A DNA stretch of 64,000 bases from an uncultured Collinsella sp. (GTDB lineage: Bacteria; Actinomycetota; Coriobacteriia; Coriobacteriales; Coriobacteriaceae), in assembly GCA_958437495.1 (NCBI GenBank), contig CAUBOH010000002.1, positions 89,492 to 153,491 of the forward strand, in the 5' to 3' direction. This document shows positions 43,444 to 53,900 of the stretch, piece after piece; positions within the stretch are counted from its first letter, which is position 1; every line of letters starts with the position of its first letter. Under the pieces are notes generated by a model. It did not search any database. It was not told where the DNA came from and saw nothing but the letters and a program-made list of their open reading frames with translations. The position numbers and the translations under genes were made by a program.

Positions 43444-46400
43444 TTATCGCCCGTCGCCGCCCAGCAGCGCCAGAACATCTTCGCGGCTAAATAGCGCCGA
43501 CGAGATGCCGTCGCCGCCGAGCACGCTGTTGACCAGGTCGCGCTTGGACTCCTGCATCTGCATGATGCGCTCCTCGATCGTGTCCTTGGCGATGAGCTTG
43601 TACACGGTCACCGTGTGCTGCTGTCCAATACGACGCGCACGGTCGGTCGCCTGGTCCTGTGCGGCCACGTTCCACCACGGGTCGTAGTGAATGACCACGT
43701 CGGCCGCCGTCAGGTTTAGGCCCACGCCGCCCGCCTTGAGCGAAATCAAAAAGACCGGCACCTCGCCCGCTTGGAACTGCGCGACCATCTTGGCACGGCT
43801 CTCCTTGGACGATGCGCCCGTGAGCTTAAGGAAGGCAATGTCCTCCTTGGCCAGACGCTTACCGATGATATCGAGCATACCCGTAAACTGGCTGAACAAC
43901 AGGATGCGATGCCCGCCGTCGAGTGCGCCGTGCACGAGCTCCATGCACGTATCGAGCTTGGCGCTCCCCGCCTTGTAATCCTCGTAGTGTAGACGCGGGT
44001 CGCAGCAGATCTGGCGCAGCTTGGTGAGCTCGGCGAGCACCTTGAGCTTGTCTTTCTTAAACTCCCCAGCCTCGCGGTGCTGCACCTGCTGGGCGATGCG
44101 GTCCTGGTTTGCCAGGTACAGCTTGCGTTGCTCGCCGGTGAGCTGAGCCACAACAGTGTCCTCGATCTTTTCGGGCAGATCGGCCACCACGTCTTCCTTG
44201 ACACGACGCAGCACAAACGGCGACACGAGCGCCTGCAGGCGAGCGGCGCTGTCCCCCTCGGCGTGCTCGACCGGGCTTTCGAAGCGCTTGGCAAACGACT
44301 CGCGCGTGCCAAGCAGGCCCGGCATCAAAAAGTCGAAGATGCTCCAAAGCTCAGACAAGCGGTTTTCGATGGGCGTGCCCGTCAGGGCAAAGCGCACGCC
44401 GGCAGGCAGGCGCTTTGCAGCGCGCGCCACCTGCGTGAGCGGGTTTTTAATGTACTGGGCCTCGTCGAGCACCACGCGGGCAAAGTCCTGCTCGACGCAC
44501 TCGTCGATATCGCGCCGCATAAGGTCATACGACGTCACGACCACGTTATGCTTGGCCACGCCGGCGATCTGCACACGACGCTGAGCCTTGGCGCCCACGA
44601 TGGCGCACACATCGAGCGACGGGGCAAAGCGCTCCAGCTCGGCGGTCCAGTTGTACACAAGCGACGCCGGACACACCACAAGCGTGGGCTTAGTGTCCCC
44701 CGCCTCCACGCGCGCCAGGATATGTGCGATCATCTGCAGCGTTTTGCCCAGGCCCATATCGTCGGCCAAGATGCCGCCGAGACCCAGGTGCTCGAGCGAG
44801 CCGAGCCACTGGTAGCCGTCGACCTGATAGCCGCGCAGTGTGGCCTTGAGCGAGACCGGCACCGTAAAATCCATCTTGCCGAGCGTATCCAAGCGCTCGA
44901 CGGTGCGACGGAATGCAGCGTCACGATCGGCTTCGAGCGCGGGCGTGCGCGCAAGCATGCTGTCGACGAACAAGGTACTCGATGCGGGAAGCGACACGCC
45001 ATCGAGCAGATCGACGGCATCGACACCCAGATCCTCGGCAAGGCCAAACGCGGCACGAGCGCCCTCGTCTAGGCGAACGATGTCGCCAGACGTAAGGCGA
45101 GCGAACGTCTGGTGGCGCTTGTACGAGTCCAGATAGATGGCAAGGTCTGCAGCCGAAAGGCCGCTCGCGCCCAGCTCGACGTCGAGCAGGTTGCTCTTGA
45201 CGGTCGCACGCACCGAAAGCTTGGGCGCAGGGCGGACCGAGATCTGGCGCAAGCGGTCACTGAGCATGACCTCGCCCAGCTCGGACAGGGCAGACAGGCC
45301 CTCGGTCAGCAAGCGGAACAGGCTCTCGTCATCGCGTTCCTCAAACGCCAGGCCGCCCTCGTAAAAGTCGAAATACAGAGCCGCCGTGTCCATAACGCGA
45401 AACTCTGCCACCTCGTCGCGCGGTGGCACGCCCGGGCGTTGCTCTTCGAAGGGGCTGCCCGGAGCGCCCAGGCTAAAGAGGTCTGCCGACCAGTCGCCGT
45501 AGGTAACCGTCACTTTGCAGGTCACGAGTCCATCGTCGACGCCGATCGCCATGGCAAAGCTCGGCTCGGGCGCCACGGTATCGAGCGCAGCGGGCGCGGT
45601 AAGGTCGGTGTAGTCGCGCAAAATGGGCAGCGCCATACGACAGAACTCCCCCACCTGGTCGGCAGCGATATGGACCGGCGTGCGACAGGGCAGCAAGCGC
45701 GATAGGAACGGCGCCGCATGCTGGGCAAACGCCACATCGGTGCGGCGCGCACGGCGGGTGTCGACCAGATAGGCTACGTCGCCCGAAGCAAAGCAGTATG
45801 CATCGGCCGGCAGACGCAGATCGTAGCTGCCACCAGCCGCCGGCGCGATTTTGGCGGCAAGGAGCGGTGGGCGCTTAGACAGCGCCTCGTCCTCCCCTTC
45901 CGGAGGCATCTCAACCGCCACGTCATAGGTGCGATGCGTCGTCGTCCCCCGCGACCAGGCGGGCTCAAAGGAGATGGTCTGGCCATGCAGCAGGTCCAGC
46001 ACATATACGATGCTGTGCTCGGACAGCGGCAGCTGGCGCCCGGCGACAAAGCCGCTGCGGGCAAAATCGTACGACGCCGAACGCGAACTCGTGATGTCGC
46101 TCAGATACGCAACCGTTGCCACAACAAGGTCGAGCAGGCGCACCGAAACCTCGTCGAAGGCTTCGGGCGTATGGACAAACGTGAGCTTCTTGCCGTACGA
46201 GAAGGTGCCGCCTCGAACATAGGCGTCGGCCATGCCGTCGACATCCTTGACCACGTAGGACACCGAACCGCAGCGAATGCGAAACTCGAGCGCCCAGCTA
46301 AAGCGGTCGGCGAACAGCGGATTGTAGTACGGCACCAACGAGGGCTCCAACGCCGCTTTGGGGGCGTCGGGATCAACGGCACCGGCGAGCTTGCGGCGCA

Positions 46401-46908
46401 TGCTCGCCAGCTCATCCATGCGCGCGTCCGAAAGATCGGAGAGCGCCGCCATGAGGCTGGGGCTCGTGGGGACAGGTGCCGGAAAGGGAAAGTTGGGATT
46501 GACGGCCGGCGCTTTGGGCGCGGTGCGCGCGGGCTGTTTCGGCTGCGCCGTAAACGTGCGAACCGGTGTGCGCAGCCCCTCAACAGACTCAATGCCGCTG
46601 GCGTCCAGGTACGCCAGCGCTGTGGCGATGGCGTGCTTGCACATGCCGGGGTAGCGATAGGCAGCGGGGCAATCGCAGTCGTAGTCGATCACCTCGTGCT
46701 CGTCCATGTCGAGCGCCACGTGCGTCTTGTACAGGTCGCCGCGCGAGCCGCGCACCGAGCCCTCAACCGTCACGTTTTTGGAGAAGCGCGAGCCGCTGTC
46801 CTCAATCGACAGCACGGCGCCGTTGAGCATGAGCGAGCGGCCCTTCATAAAGGTGCCGCTCAGCGCCGCCTCTTTCCGGAGCGCCTGCACAAACGTCCCC
46901 TGTGCCAT
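43444..46908 (-). CDS. SWIM zinc-finger, SNF2-family helicase
   Basis: The 1154-residue protein has a SWIM finger near the start (YDCDCPAAYRYPGMCKHAIATAL), a long middle region with an SNF2-associated domain, and a C-terminal SNF2/RapA motor: GGILADDMGLGKTLQMIAHI (Walker A), VVLDEAQYIKN (DEAQ box), LTGTPIENRLSELWSIFDF, LLFSQFTGMLDIIGKRL and QDQATDRARRIGQQ (motif VI). It probably remodels protein-DNA complexes; partner unknown. ATG 46908 fits GGAGG five bases upstream. The next gene upstream, dnaE, ends 38 bases before, so the two may be co-transcribed. Confidence 0.9.
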   Translation of the reverse strand: MAQGTFVQALRKEAALSGTFMKGRSLMLNGAVLSIEDSGSRFSKNVTVEGSVRGSRGDLYKTHVALDMDEHEVIDYDCDCPAAYRYPGMCKHAIATALAYLDASGIESVEGLRTPVRTFTAQPKQPARTAPKAPAVNPNFPFPAPVPTSPSLMAALSDLSDARMDELASMRRKLAGAVDPDAPKAALEPSLVPYYNPLFADRFSWALEFRIRCGSVSYVVKDVDGMADAYVRGGTFSYGKKLTFVHTPEAFDEVSVRLLDLVVATVAYLSDITSSRSASYDFARSGFVAGRQLPLSEHSIVYVLDLLHGQTISFEPAWSRGTTTHRTYDVAVEMPPEGEDEALSKRPPLLAAKIAPAAGGSYDLRLPADAYCFASGDVAYLVDTRRARRTDVAFAQHAAPFLSRLLPCRTPVHIAADQVGEFCRMALPILRDYTDLTAPAALDTVAPEPSFAMAIGVDDGLVTCKVTVTYGDWSADLFSLGAPGSPFEEQRPGVPPRDEVAEFRVMDTAALYFDFYEGGLAFEERDDESLFRLLTEGLSALSELGEVMLSDRLRQISVRPAPKLSVRATVKSNLLDVELGASGLSAADLAIYLDSYKRHQTFARLTSGDIVRLDEGARAAFGLAEDLGVDAVDLLDGVSLPASSTLFVDSMLARTPALEADRDAAFRRTVERLDTLGKMDFTVPVSLKATLRGYQVDGYQWLGSLEHLGLGGILADDMGLGKTLQMIAHILARVEAGDTKPTLVVCPASLVYNWTAELERFAPSLDVCAIVGAKAQRRVQIAGVAKHNVVVTSYDLMRRDIDECVEQDFARVVLDEAQYIKNPLTQVARAAKRLPAGVRFALTGTPIENRLSELWSIFDFLMPGLLGTRESFAKRFESPVEHAEGDSAARLQALVSPFVLRRVKEDVVADLPEKIEDTVVAQLTGEQRKLYLANQDRIAQQVQHREAGEFKKDKLKVLAELTKLRQICCDPRLHYEDYKAGSAKLDTCMELVHGALDGGHRILLFSQFTGMLDIIGKRLAKEDIAFLKLTGASSKESRAKMVAQFQAGEVPVFLISLKAGGVGLNLTAADVVIHYDPWWNVAAQDQATDRARRIGQQHTVTVYKLIAKDTIEERIMQMQESKRDLVNSVLGGDGISSALFSREDVLALLGGDGR

Positions 46909-46946
46909 CACTTCCTCCAATCTCGCACGGACCAGCAAGGTCGCCC

Positions 46947-49900
46947 TTAGATCACCGTCACTCTGCCCTGGTTACCCACGATGGCCTTGGCCTCGGCCAG
47001 CAGCGGAATCGAGCGCGCGTTGACCTTGGCAGGCACCTCGGCACGCAGCACGCGCCCGTCCACCTGCTCGATAAAGATCTCCACACGGTCGCCGCCCGGG
47101 TTGGTGGTGAGCACCGTGGCAAGACGCGCCATGTTGCCCTGGCTAAAGCGGCTGTTGGGCACCATAACCTCAAACACCTTGGGCTTGTTGTTCTCCTCGT
47201 TGAGCTCGAGCGGCACGATCTCCTGCGCGATGATCTGGTCGCCGCGGTCCGAGCGCTCGAGCTTGCCTTTAATGCGCACAAACGCGTCGGACAGCTGCAC
47301 GCCGGTCTCGGGATCGACCTCGCCGTACAGATACCCCTCGGCCTCCTTGTAGGTCTTGGGGAACACCACGACGGTGGCCTCGCCTTCCATATCCTCGAGC
47401 TGCACGATGCCCATGGGGTCGCCGTTTTTGGTCACGCGCTTGGACACGCTCGAGACCATGCCGGCCCACCACAGCGCCTTGCCCTCGGGAATCTCCTGGT
47501 TGATGGTGCCGCCCGTGGGGTTCTGCACTTCGTAGCCGGTATCGATCTGCGAGAACGAGAAGTCGCGCGCTTTGCTGAGCGCATACTCAAACGGGCGCAG
47601 CGGGTGGTCCGAGACATAGATGCCCAGAACCTCCTTCTCCTGGCTCAGCTTAAGGTGGCGGTCCCATTCCTGGCCATCCGGATCGGGCACGCTCACCTCA
47701 AAGCCCGAGCCCTCAACGTCGCCAAACATATCGAAGAACGACGTCTGGCCGCTCGCGCGATCCTTCTGGCGCTTTACCGCGGCGTCGATGATGTTCTCGG
47801 GGTTGCTCTTGTCCACAAAGTGCATCATCTGGCGGCGCGGATACCCCGTGGAGTCGAAGGCGCCTGCCTTGATCAGCGATTCGATCACGCGACGGTTGGC
47901 CTGGCTCGAGTCCACGCGCTCGACAAAGTCGTGCAGTGTCTTAAACGGACCGCCCGCCTCGCGCTCGGCGATAATCGCCTGCGCCACGCCGGTGCCCACG
48001 CCGCGGATGCCGGCCAGACCAAAGCGCACGCCCTCCTTGGTAGCCGTGAACTCGGTACCGGACTCGTTGACATCTGGCGACAGCACGGGGATGCCGTCGT
48101 GACGGCACGCCGAGACGTAGTGCACGATCTTGTCGGTCTTACCCGTATAGGACGTCAGAACGGCCGCCATGTACTCGTGCGGATAGTGCGCCTTGAGCCA
48201 CGCCGTCTGCATAACCAGGATGGCGTAGCCGGCGGAGTGCGACTTGTTAAAGGCGTAAGATGCGAACTCGAGAACATCGTCCCAAATCTTCTGGGCGACC
48301 TCGCGCGTGTAGTTGTTCTTGATAGCGCCGTTCATCCAGTGGTCGTAGGTGGTCTCGTCCGAGCCATCCTCCCAGTGGAGCACCGTCGACGTGAGCAGCT
48401 TGATCTTCTTCTTAGCCACGGGCTTACGGATACGCGAGTCCGATTCGCCCTTGGAGAAGCCGCACATCTCGACGGAGATGAGCATAACCTGCTCCTGGTA
48501 GACCATGGTGCCGTAGGTTTCGCCCAGGATGTCGTCTAGGCGGTCGTCGTAGGAGACGGCCGGCTCCTTGCCGTTCATACGGTTGATGTAGGACGAAACC
48601 ATGCCGGCGCCCAGCGGGCCCGGGCGGTACAGGGCGATCAATGCCACGACGTGCTTGTACTCGGTGGGCTTCATGTTCTTGATCGTGGCCGTCATGCCGG
48701 CGGACTCGACCTGGAAGACGCCGGCGGTGTGACCGGAGCCCATGAGCTTAAAGATCTCGGGATCGTCAAAGGGAATCTCTTCCTCTTTGATGTCGATGCC
48801 GAAGTTCTTTTTGATGTTGGCCTTGGCCTTGGAGATAACCGTCAGCGTGCGCAGGCCCAAGAAGTCCATCTTGAGCAGGCCCATGTCGGCAACGGTATGG
48901 CCCTCGTACTGGGTAATCTCGACGCCGCCCTTGGTGTCGAGCTTGGTGGGCACGTGCTCGTTGACGGGGTCGCGGCAGATCAGAACGGCGCATGCGTGCA
49001 CGCCCTCGCCACGGGTGAGGCCCTCGATCGAGAGCGCCGTGTCGATGATGCGGCGGGCGTCGTCGTCCTTTTTATAGGCCTCGGCAAAGTCGGGGTTAAA
49101 CAGATCCTCTTTGCCGGGTTGTTTGTCGAGTACCTGCTTGAGCTTGACCTTGGGATCGCTCGAGACCATCTTGGACAGGCGCTGGCCCATGTAGACCGGG
49201 TAGTCCAGGACGCGCGCGGCGTCGTTGATGGCCTGCTTGGCCTTAATGGTCGAGTAGGTGATGACGTGGGTGACCTTCTCGGGGCCGTAGAGCTGGCGAA
49301 CGTGCTCCACGACCTCGAGGCGCCGCTCATCGTCGAAGTCCATATCGATATCGGGCATCTCGGTACGCTGCGGGGACAGGAACCTCTCGAACATCAGGCC
49401 GTTCTCGAGCGGGTCGAACGCGGTGATGTTCATGGCGTAGGCGACGATAGCACCGGCGGCCGAGCCACGGCCGGGGCCGACGCCGATGCCGTTGTCCTTG
49501 GCCCATTGCACGTACTCGGCGACGATCAAGAAGTAGGCAGCGAAGCCCTTGTCGCAAATGACTTTGTATTCGTACTCAAAGCGCTCTTTGATGTTGACGC
49601 CACCGATCTCGCGCGTGGCCCAGTCGTCACCATAGTGCTGGCGCAGGCCCTTCTCGCACTCGCGGCGGAACTGGCTCTCGTGCGTCTCGCCGGGATCGAG
49701 CAGTGGGAAGCGCGGCAAGATGATGGAGTCCCAGTCCAGCTCGACGTAGCACTTGTCGGCAATCTCGAGCGTGTTGTCGCAGGCCTCGGGGCAATACGGG
49801 AACATCGCCCGCATCTCCTCCTCGGTCTTCATGTAAAACTCCGAGCCGGTCATGCGCATGCGGTTGGGGTCGTCGACCTTGGCGTTCATACCGATGCACA

Positions 49901-50750
49901 TGATGACGTCCTGCACGGGCGCGTCCTCGCGGCGCAGGTAGTGGAAGTCGTTGGTGGCGATGACCTTGACGCCCACCTGCTTGGCGATATCGATGAGCGC
50001 GCGGTCCATCTGCTCGTCGGTCAGGCCGTTATCGGTGGTAATGCCGTGTTCCTGGATCTCGATGTAAAAGTCGCCGGGGTCGAAGGTATCACGGAAGGTC
50101 TCGGCCCATTTGATGGCGCCCTCCATGTCACCGCGGTCGATGTACTTGGGGATGATGCCCGCGATGCAGGCACTGGTGCAGATCATGCCCTTGGCATGGC
50201 GGCGCAGGTTGTCGAGCGTCACACGCGGCTTGTAGTAAAAGCCCTGCACGGCGGCCTCGGAGACCGTCTGCATCAGGTTGACGTAGCCCTCCTGGTCTTT
50301 GGCCAGAAGGATCATGTGGTAGAGCTCGGGCTTATGGTCGCGGGCGAGCGTCTCGTCCGGCGTAAAGTAGACCTCGCACCCAAAGATGGGTTTGATGACC
50401 AGGGGCGGCTTGAGCTCGTCGATGTTGCCCTTCTCGTCCCACATGGTCATGTCCTTCACATACTGGGCATGCTCGCGCGGGTTTGCCTCGGGATCGGGCT
50501 CCACCAGCTCGTCGCGGCGGTCCTTTTCCAAGAAGGCCTTGTCGTGGCTCCAGGTTTTGTACTCGGGCGTGTTGTGGTTGACGGCGTCGCAGGCCAGCGC
50601 CAGGTCGGGCACGCCATACATGTAGCCGTGGTCGGTAATGGCCACGGCGGGCATGCCCAGCTCAACGGCACGGTTGACCATATCCTGGATACGGGTTGCG
50701 CCGTCGAGCATGGAGAAAACAGTGTGATTGTGCAGATGGACGAATGCCAT
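46947..50750 (-). CDS. dnaE: DNA polymerase III alpha subunit
   Basis: Replicative C-family polymerase. The 1267-residue protein begins MAFVHLHNHTVFSMLDGAT (PHP domain), has the catalytic aspartates in PDIDMDFDDERR, the thumb/finger regions GVGPGRGSAAGAIVAYAM and NKSHSAGYAILVMQTAWLKA, helix-hairpin-helix FGLAGIRGVGTGVAQAII, and a C-terminal OB fold (GMVSSVSKRVTKNGDPMGIVQLED) followed by a tau-binding-like tail. Length is slightly above E. coli DnaE. A hairpin element precedes it. Confidence 0.96.
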   Translation of the reverse strand: MAFVHLHNHTVFSMLDGATRIQDMVNRAVELGMPAVAITDHGYMYGVPDLALACDAVNHNTPEYKTWSHDKAFLEKDRRDELVEPDPEANPREHAQYVKDMTMWDEKGNIDELKPPLVIKPIFGCEVYFTPDETLARDHKPELYHMILLAKDQEGYVNLMQTVSEAAVQGFYYKPRVTLDNLRRHAKGMICTSACIAGIIPKYIDRGDMEGAIKWAETFRDTFDPGDFYIEIQEHGITTDNGLTDEQMDRALIDIAKQVGVKVIATNDFHYLRREDAPVQDVIMCIGMNAKVDDPNRMRMTGSEFYMKTEEEMRAMFPYCPEACDNTLEIADKCYVELDWDSIILPRFPLLDPGETHESQFRRECEKGLRQHYGDDWATREIGGVNIKERFEYEYKVICDKGFAAYFLIVAEYVQWAKDNGIGVGPGRGSAAGAIVAYAMNITAFDPLENGLMFERFLSPQRTEMPDIDMDFDDERRLEVVEHVRQLYGPEKVTHVITYSTIKAKQAINDAARVLDYPVYMGQRLSKMVSSDPKVKLKQVLDKQPGKEDLFNPDFAEAYKKDDDARRIIDTALSIEGLTRGEGVHACAVLICRDPVNEHVPTKLDTKGGVEITQYEGHTVADMGLLKMDFLGLRTLTVISKAKANIKKNFGIDIKEEEIPFDDPEIFKLMGSGHTAGVFQVESAGMTATIKNMKPTEYKHVVALIALYRPGPLGAGMVSSYINRMNGKEPAVSYDDRLDDILGETYGTMVYQEQVMLISVEMCGFSKGESDSRIRKPVAKKKIKLLTSTVLHWEDGSDETTYDHWMNGAIKNNYTREVAQKIWDDVLEFASYAFNKSHSAGYAILVMQTAWLKAHYPHEYMAAVLTSYTGKTDKIVHYVSACRHDGIPVLSPDVNESGTEFTATKEGVRFGLAGIRGVGTGVAQAIIAEREAGGPFKTLHDFVERVDSSQANRRVIESLIKAGAFDSTGYPRRQMMHFVDKSNPENIIDAAVKRQKDRASGQTSFFDMFGDVEGSGFEVSVPDPDGQEWDRHLKLSQEKEVLGIYVSDHPLRPFEYALSKARDFSFSQIDTGYEVQNPTGGTINQEIPEGKALWWAGMVSSVSKRVTKNGDPMGIVQLEDMEGEATVVVFPKTYKEAEGYLYGEVDPETGVQLSDAFVRIKGKLERSDRGDQIIAQEIVPLELNEENNKPKVFEVMVPNSRFSQGNMARLATVLTTNPGGDRVEIFIEQVDGRVLRAEVPAKVNARSIPLLAEAKAIVGNQGRVTVI

Positions 50751-50850
50751 GTGATGAGCTCCGATGCGGGTTCGTGTTCTGACTGAACGATTTTACCCCA
50801 CGGCACGGACAGCACCCGAACCTAGCCAAACCCACACGGCTCCTATTGAG

Positions 50851-50913
50851 TTGCGGTGAAATACGGACTGTTTGGCGGCTTTTTTGGCCAAAACAGTCCG
50901 TATTCCACCGCAA
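50851..50913. repeat. Short intergenic hairpin element, copy D
   Basis: TTGCGGTGAAATACGGACTG (50851-50870) and the next three bases pair with 50891-50913, one mismatch. The loop starts GGCGGCTTTTTTGG. It lies just past the addA stop and before dnaE. A second copy with a compensatory stem change is at 61895. It may act as a terminator of addA, although the T-run lies in the loop rather than after the stem. Confidence 0.7.
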
Positions 50914-50924
50914 GTTATTGAGGA

Positions 50925-53900
50925 CTAGAAGTTGTAGGTGACTACTTGAGGTTCGGCGGGTTCGACGAAGATGGTTGGATCCGGCTGCTCCACGCGGACG
51001 AACTTGACCGTCACGGCCTCAAAGCCTGCCTTGTGCAACACATCGGCGTAGACGCGCGCCTGCAGGGCGTGCTTCTCCTGCAGCTGTTCCGGCGTCTCGT
51101 CCGGCGTGCCGCCCGTCTTGTAGTCGATGACCAGCGCGCGTGACGAATCCGCCGGGTTCGTCGCCAAAGCGTCGATGGCGCCCTCGGCATAGGCACCGTA
51201 GCGGGCGATGTCCTCGTCCTCGCAGCCCAGCGAGAAGAACGGCACCTCGGCGCGAACGCACGGCCACGCGAGCAGGTCGGCACGAACAGCCGACTTGAGC
51301 CAGCGGTCCAGGGCAACGTCGAAGCGTTCGCGCTGCTCCGGCGTCAGGCACCACAGGCGCGTCAGCGCATCGGCACGCTCAGCGGGCAGCGCATCGGCAC
51401 CCATCTCGATCAGCCACTGGCAGGCAGCATGGAAGGCCGAGCCCAGCGCCATGGGATTGCCGGTGGGCTCGACAGCAGCCACGTCCGCATCCGTCATCTC
51501 CGAGCCATCCGACTCGGCATCATCGCCTGCCTCGTCCATGGGCACGCGCGTCTCGGCGGCACGGTCTTCGGCCTCGGCATGCAGCGTCGCGGCAATCGAC
51601 GAATAGCTGTACGAATCACGCGCCGGGAACGGACACGTGCCCATGCGCACGCCCGCCGCCTGGGGATATACGAGTTCAAACGAATCGGGTTTGGGATCGG
51701 CAGGACCGGGAACGGCGGCGCAGGCATCTGCACCGGCACCCTCCGGCTCCGCATCGCCGCGGACAAGCCTGCCCTCGGCATCCAGCGAAGCGTTGGCCTC
51801 AAACGCCTGCTCGCCAAAGGTAAAGTCCGAAAGCGAAATGAGCTCGTAATCGCCCGGCTGGGAGTTGTCGAACACCAGGCGGTCGGCATCGAGCTGAGAC
51901 ATGTCCAGAGCGTCGGTCGGCAAAATACGGCGCAGCACATCGTAGGTCAGATCGGTCTCGATGTCGAAGGTCGGCGCCGTCACCTTGCCACGGCTCACGC
52001 CGGCATCCATCGCCAAGATCACCAGCTCGCGCGCACGCGTCATGGCCACATAGAGCAAACGAGCCCGCTCCTCGAGCGAGAGCTGCAGGTCGTCGTTGCG
52101 CAGGCGAGCAAATGCCTCGGCGGGAGAACCCGTCGCACAGACGTCCTCCATGAGCTCCGGCGGCAGCCACAACGACGTGCCCTTACCCTTAAACGCATGC
52201 TCAAACTGCTTTTTGACGTCATCCCCCTTTACGAACGTGCCGTCCGCGAGTTTAACGCCGTCGAAGCGTGCCGGCAGCGCCACGACCTGCGCTCCGCCCT
52301 CGACACGTCCCATCTGAGCCGCACCGGACGATTTGCGTACGTCAAAGCACTCCGCAACCGCCACGACCGGATATTCCAGGCCCTTGGAGGCGTGCACCGT
52401 CATGATGCGCACCGCGCCGTCGCCCTCCTCGTTGAGCGCGCCCGGCGCCTCCTTGCCCGCCAGGAAGCGGTCGAAGGCCAGCGCGATGGAACGCGGCGAG
52501 TTGCCGAACTCGGCCTCAGCCTCGGCCACGGCGTCGAGCGCCTTGAGCACGTTGGCGGCAATGGCCTTGCCCTCGGGACCACGCTGCGCCAGACGCACAA
52601 ACCAGCCGGAGGCGTTGACTACGTCGCATACAATGGAGGCGAACGAATCGCGGCCCACGCGACGAAGCGCATACCGCAGCACCTCGCGGGCGCGCGTCAC
52701 GAGCGGCAAGTCTTGCAAACCCGGCACGTCGAAATCACTCATGATGCCCGCATCGATGTTGCGGCGCGAGGTCTCCCCCGTCTCGCTATCGAGCTTGGTC
52801 GCCAGCGCCAGGAACTCCTGGGCGCCGAGCGCAAACATCGGCGAGGCGAGCAGCGGCATAAGACCCTGCGCCGTATCGGCCGGGTTGGCGAGCGCGCAGA
52901 CCAGGGCGCGCACCGTCTGCACCTCGGCAGCCTGCGCAAAGACCGAGCCGCCCGCGATGACGCAGTCGAGCCCCTGGTCGCGGAAGGCCTGGGCGTAGAC
53001 GTCGGCGTTGGTCATGCGGCCCAGTAGCAGCACCATGCCGCCCTGGGGCTGGCCGGCATCGGCAAGCGCGCGGAATCGCTCGGCGATCGCACGGGCCTTG
53101 GCCTGCGTGCGCTCCTGCGTACTGCCGCCGGCAACAAAGAGGGCCTGGCGACGCGAGGCGTCTGCCACCAGCGTGTCCTTGCGGCCGTCGCTCGCCTCAA
53201 GATCCAAAAAGCCCTGCATCAGGCCGCCGTCATCGCCATCAAAGACGCGGGCCACATAGCGCAGCACCTCGTCGTGGCTGCGGAAGTTGCGCACGAGCTT
53301 GACGAGCTCGCCAGCAGGGGCGTCGGCCACGGCAGCCGCCTCGGGCGCGGCAGACGAGCCCACCTTGCGCTCCTGGCGACGGAACACCTCGACCTCGGCG
53401 CCACGGAAGCGATAGATCGACTGCTGCGCATCGCCCACGGTGCACAGCGCGCGCTCCCCCGCACCCGTCAGGTAGCGGATCAGGTCGACCTGCATCTGGT
53501 CGGTATCCTGGAACTCGTCGATCATGACCATCCTAAAGCGGTCCTCGTATGCCGCTCGGATGGCCGGGTAATCGCGCAGGGCCTCGTAGGCCATGCGCAG
53601 CAGGTCGTTATTATCGAGGGCGGACTGGGCGGCCTTCAGCGCGCGATACTCGGCCTCCACGGAACGGGCCAGGCCCACCAGCGCATCGAGTGCCGGACCA
53701 CCGCAGGCAAGCACGATATTGATAAACGCATCGGCGGCCTCGGCCTTGAGCAGCTCGACCTGCTCCTTAGGGAACGCCTTGCTCGCCCGCGGCATGGTGC
53801 ACGACATCATGAGTCGCGCCGCATCGGCCATGGTCTTGTCGCTCGCCTCGAACGCGTCGATGGCATCGAGCGCCGTCTGCGCCTTCTCGGTCGCGGCCTT

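Noticed and set aside
48651..50786. Plus-strand open frame of 711 codons opposite dnaE
   Set aside because: Long only because the codon bias of dnaE leaves the opposite frame open; composition (Val/Gly/His/Leu) is typical of antisense frames.
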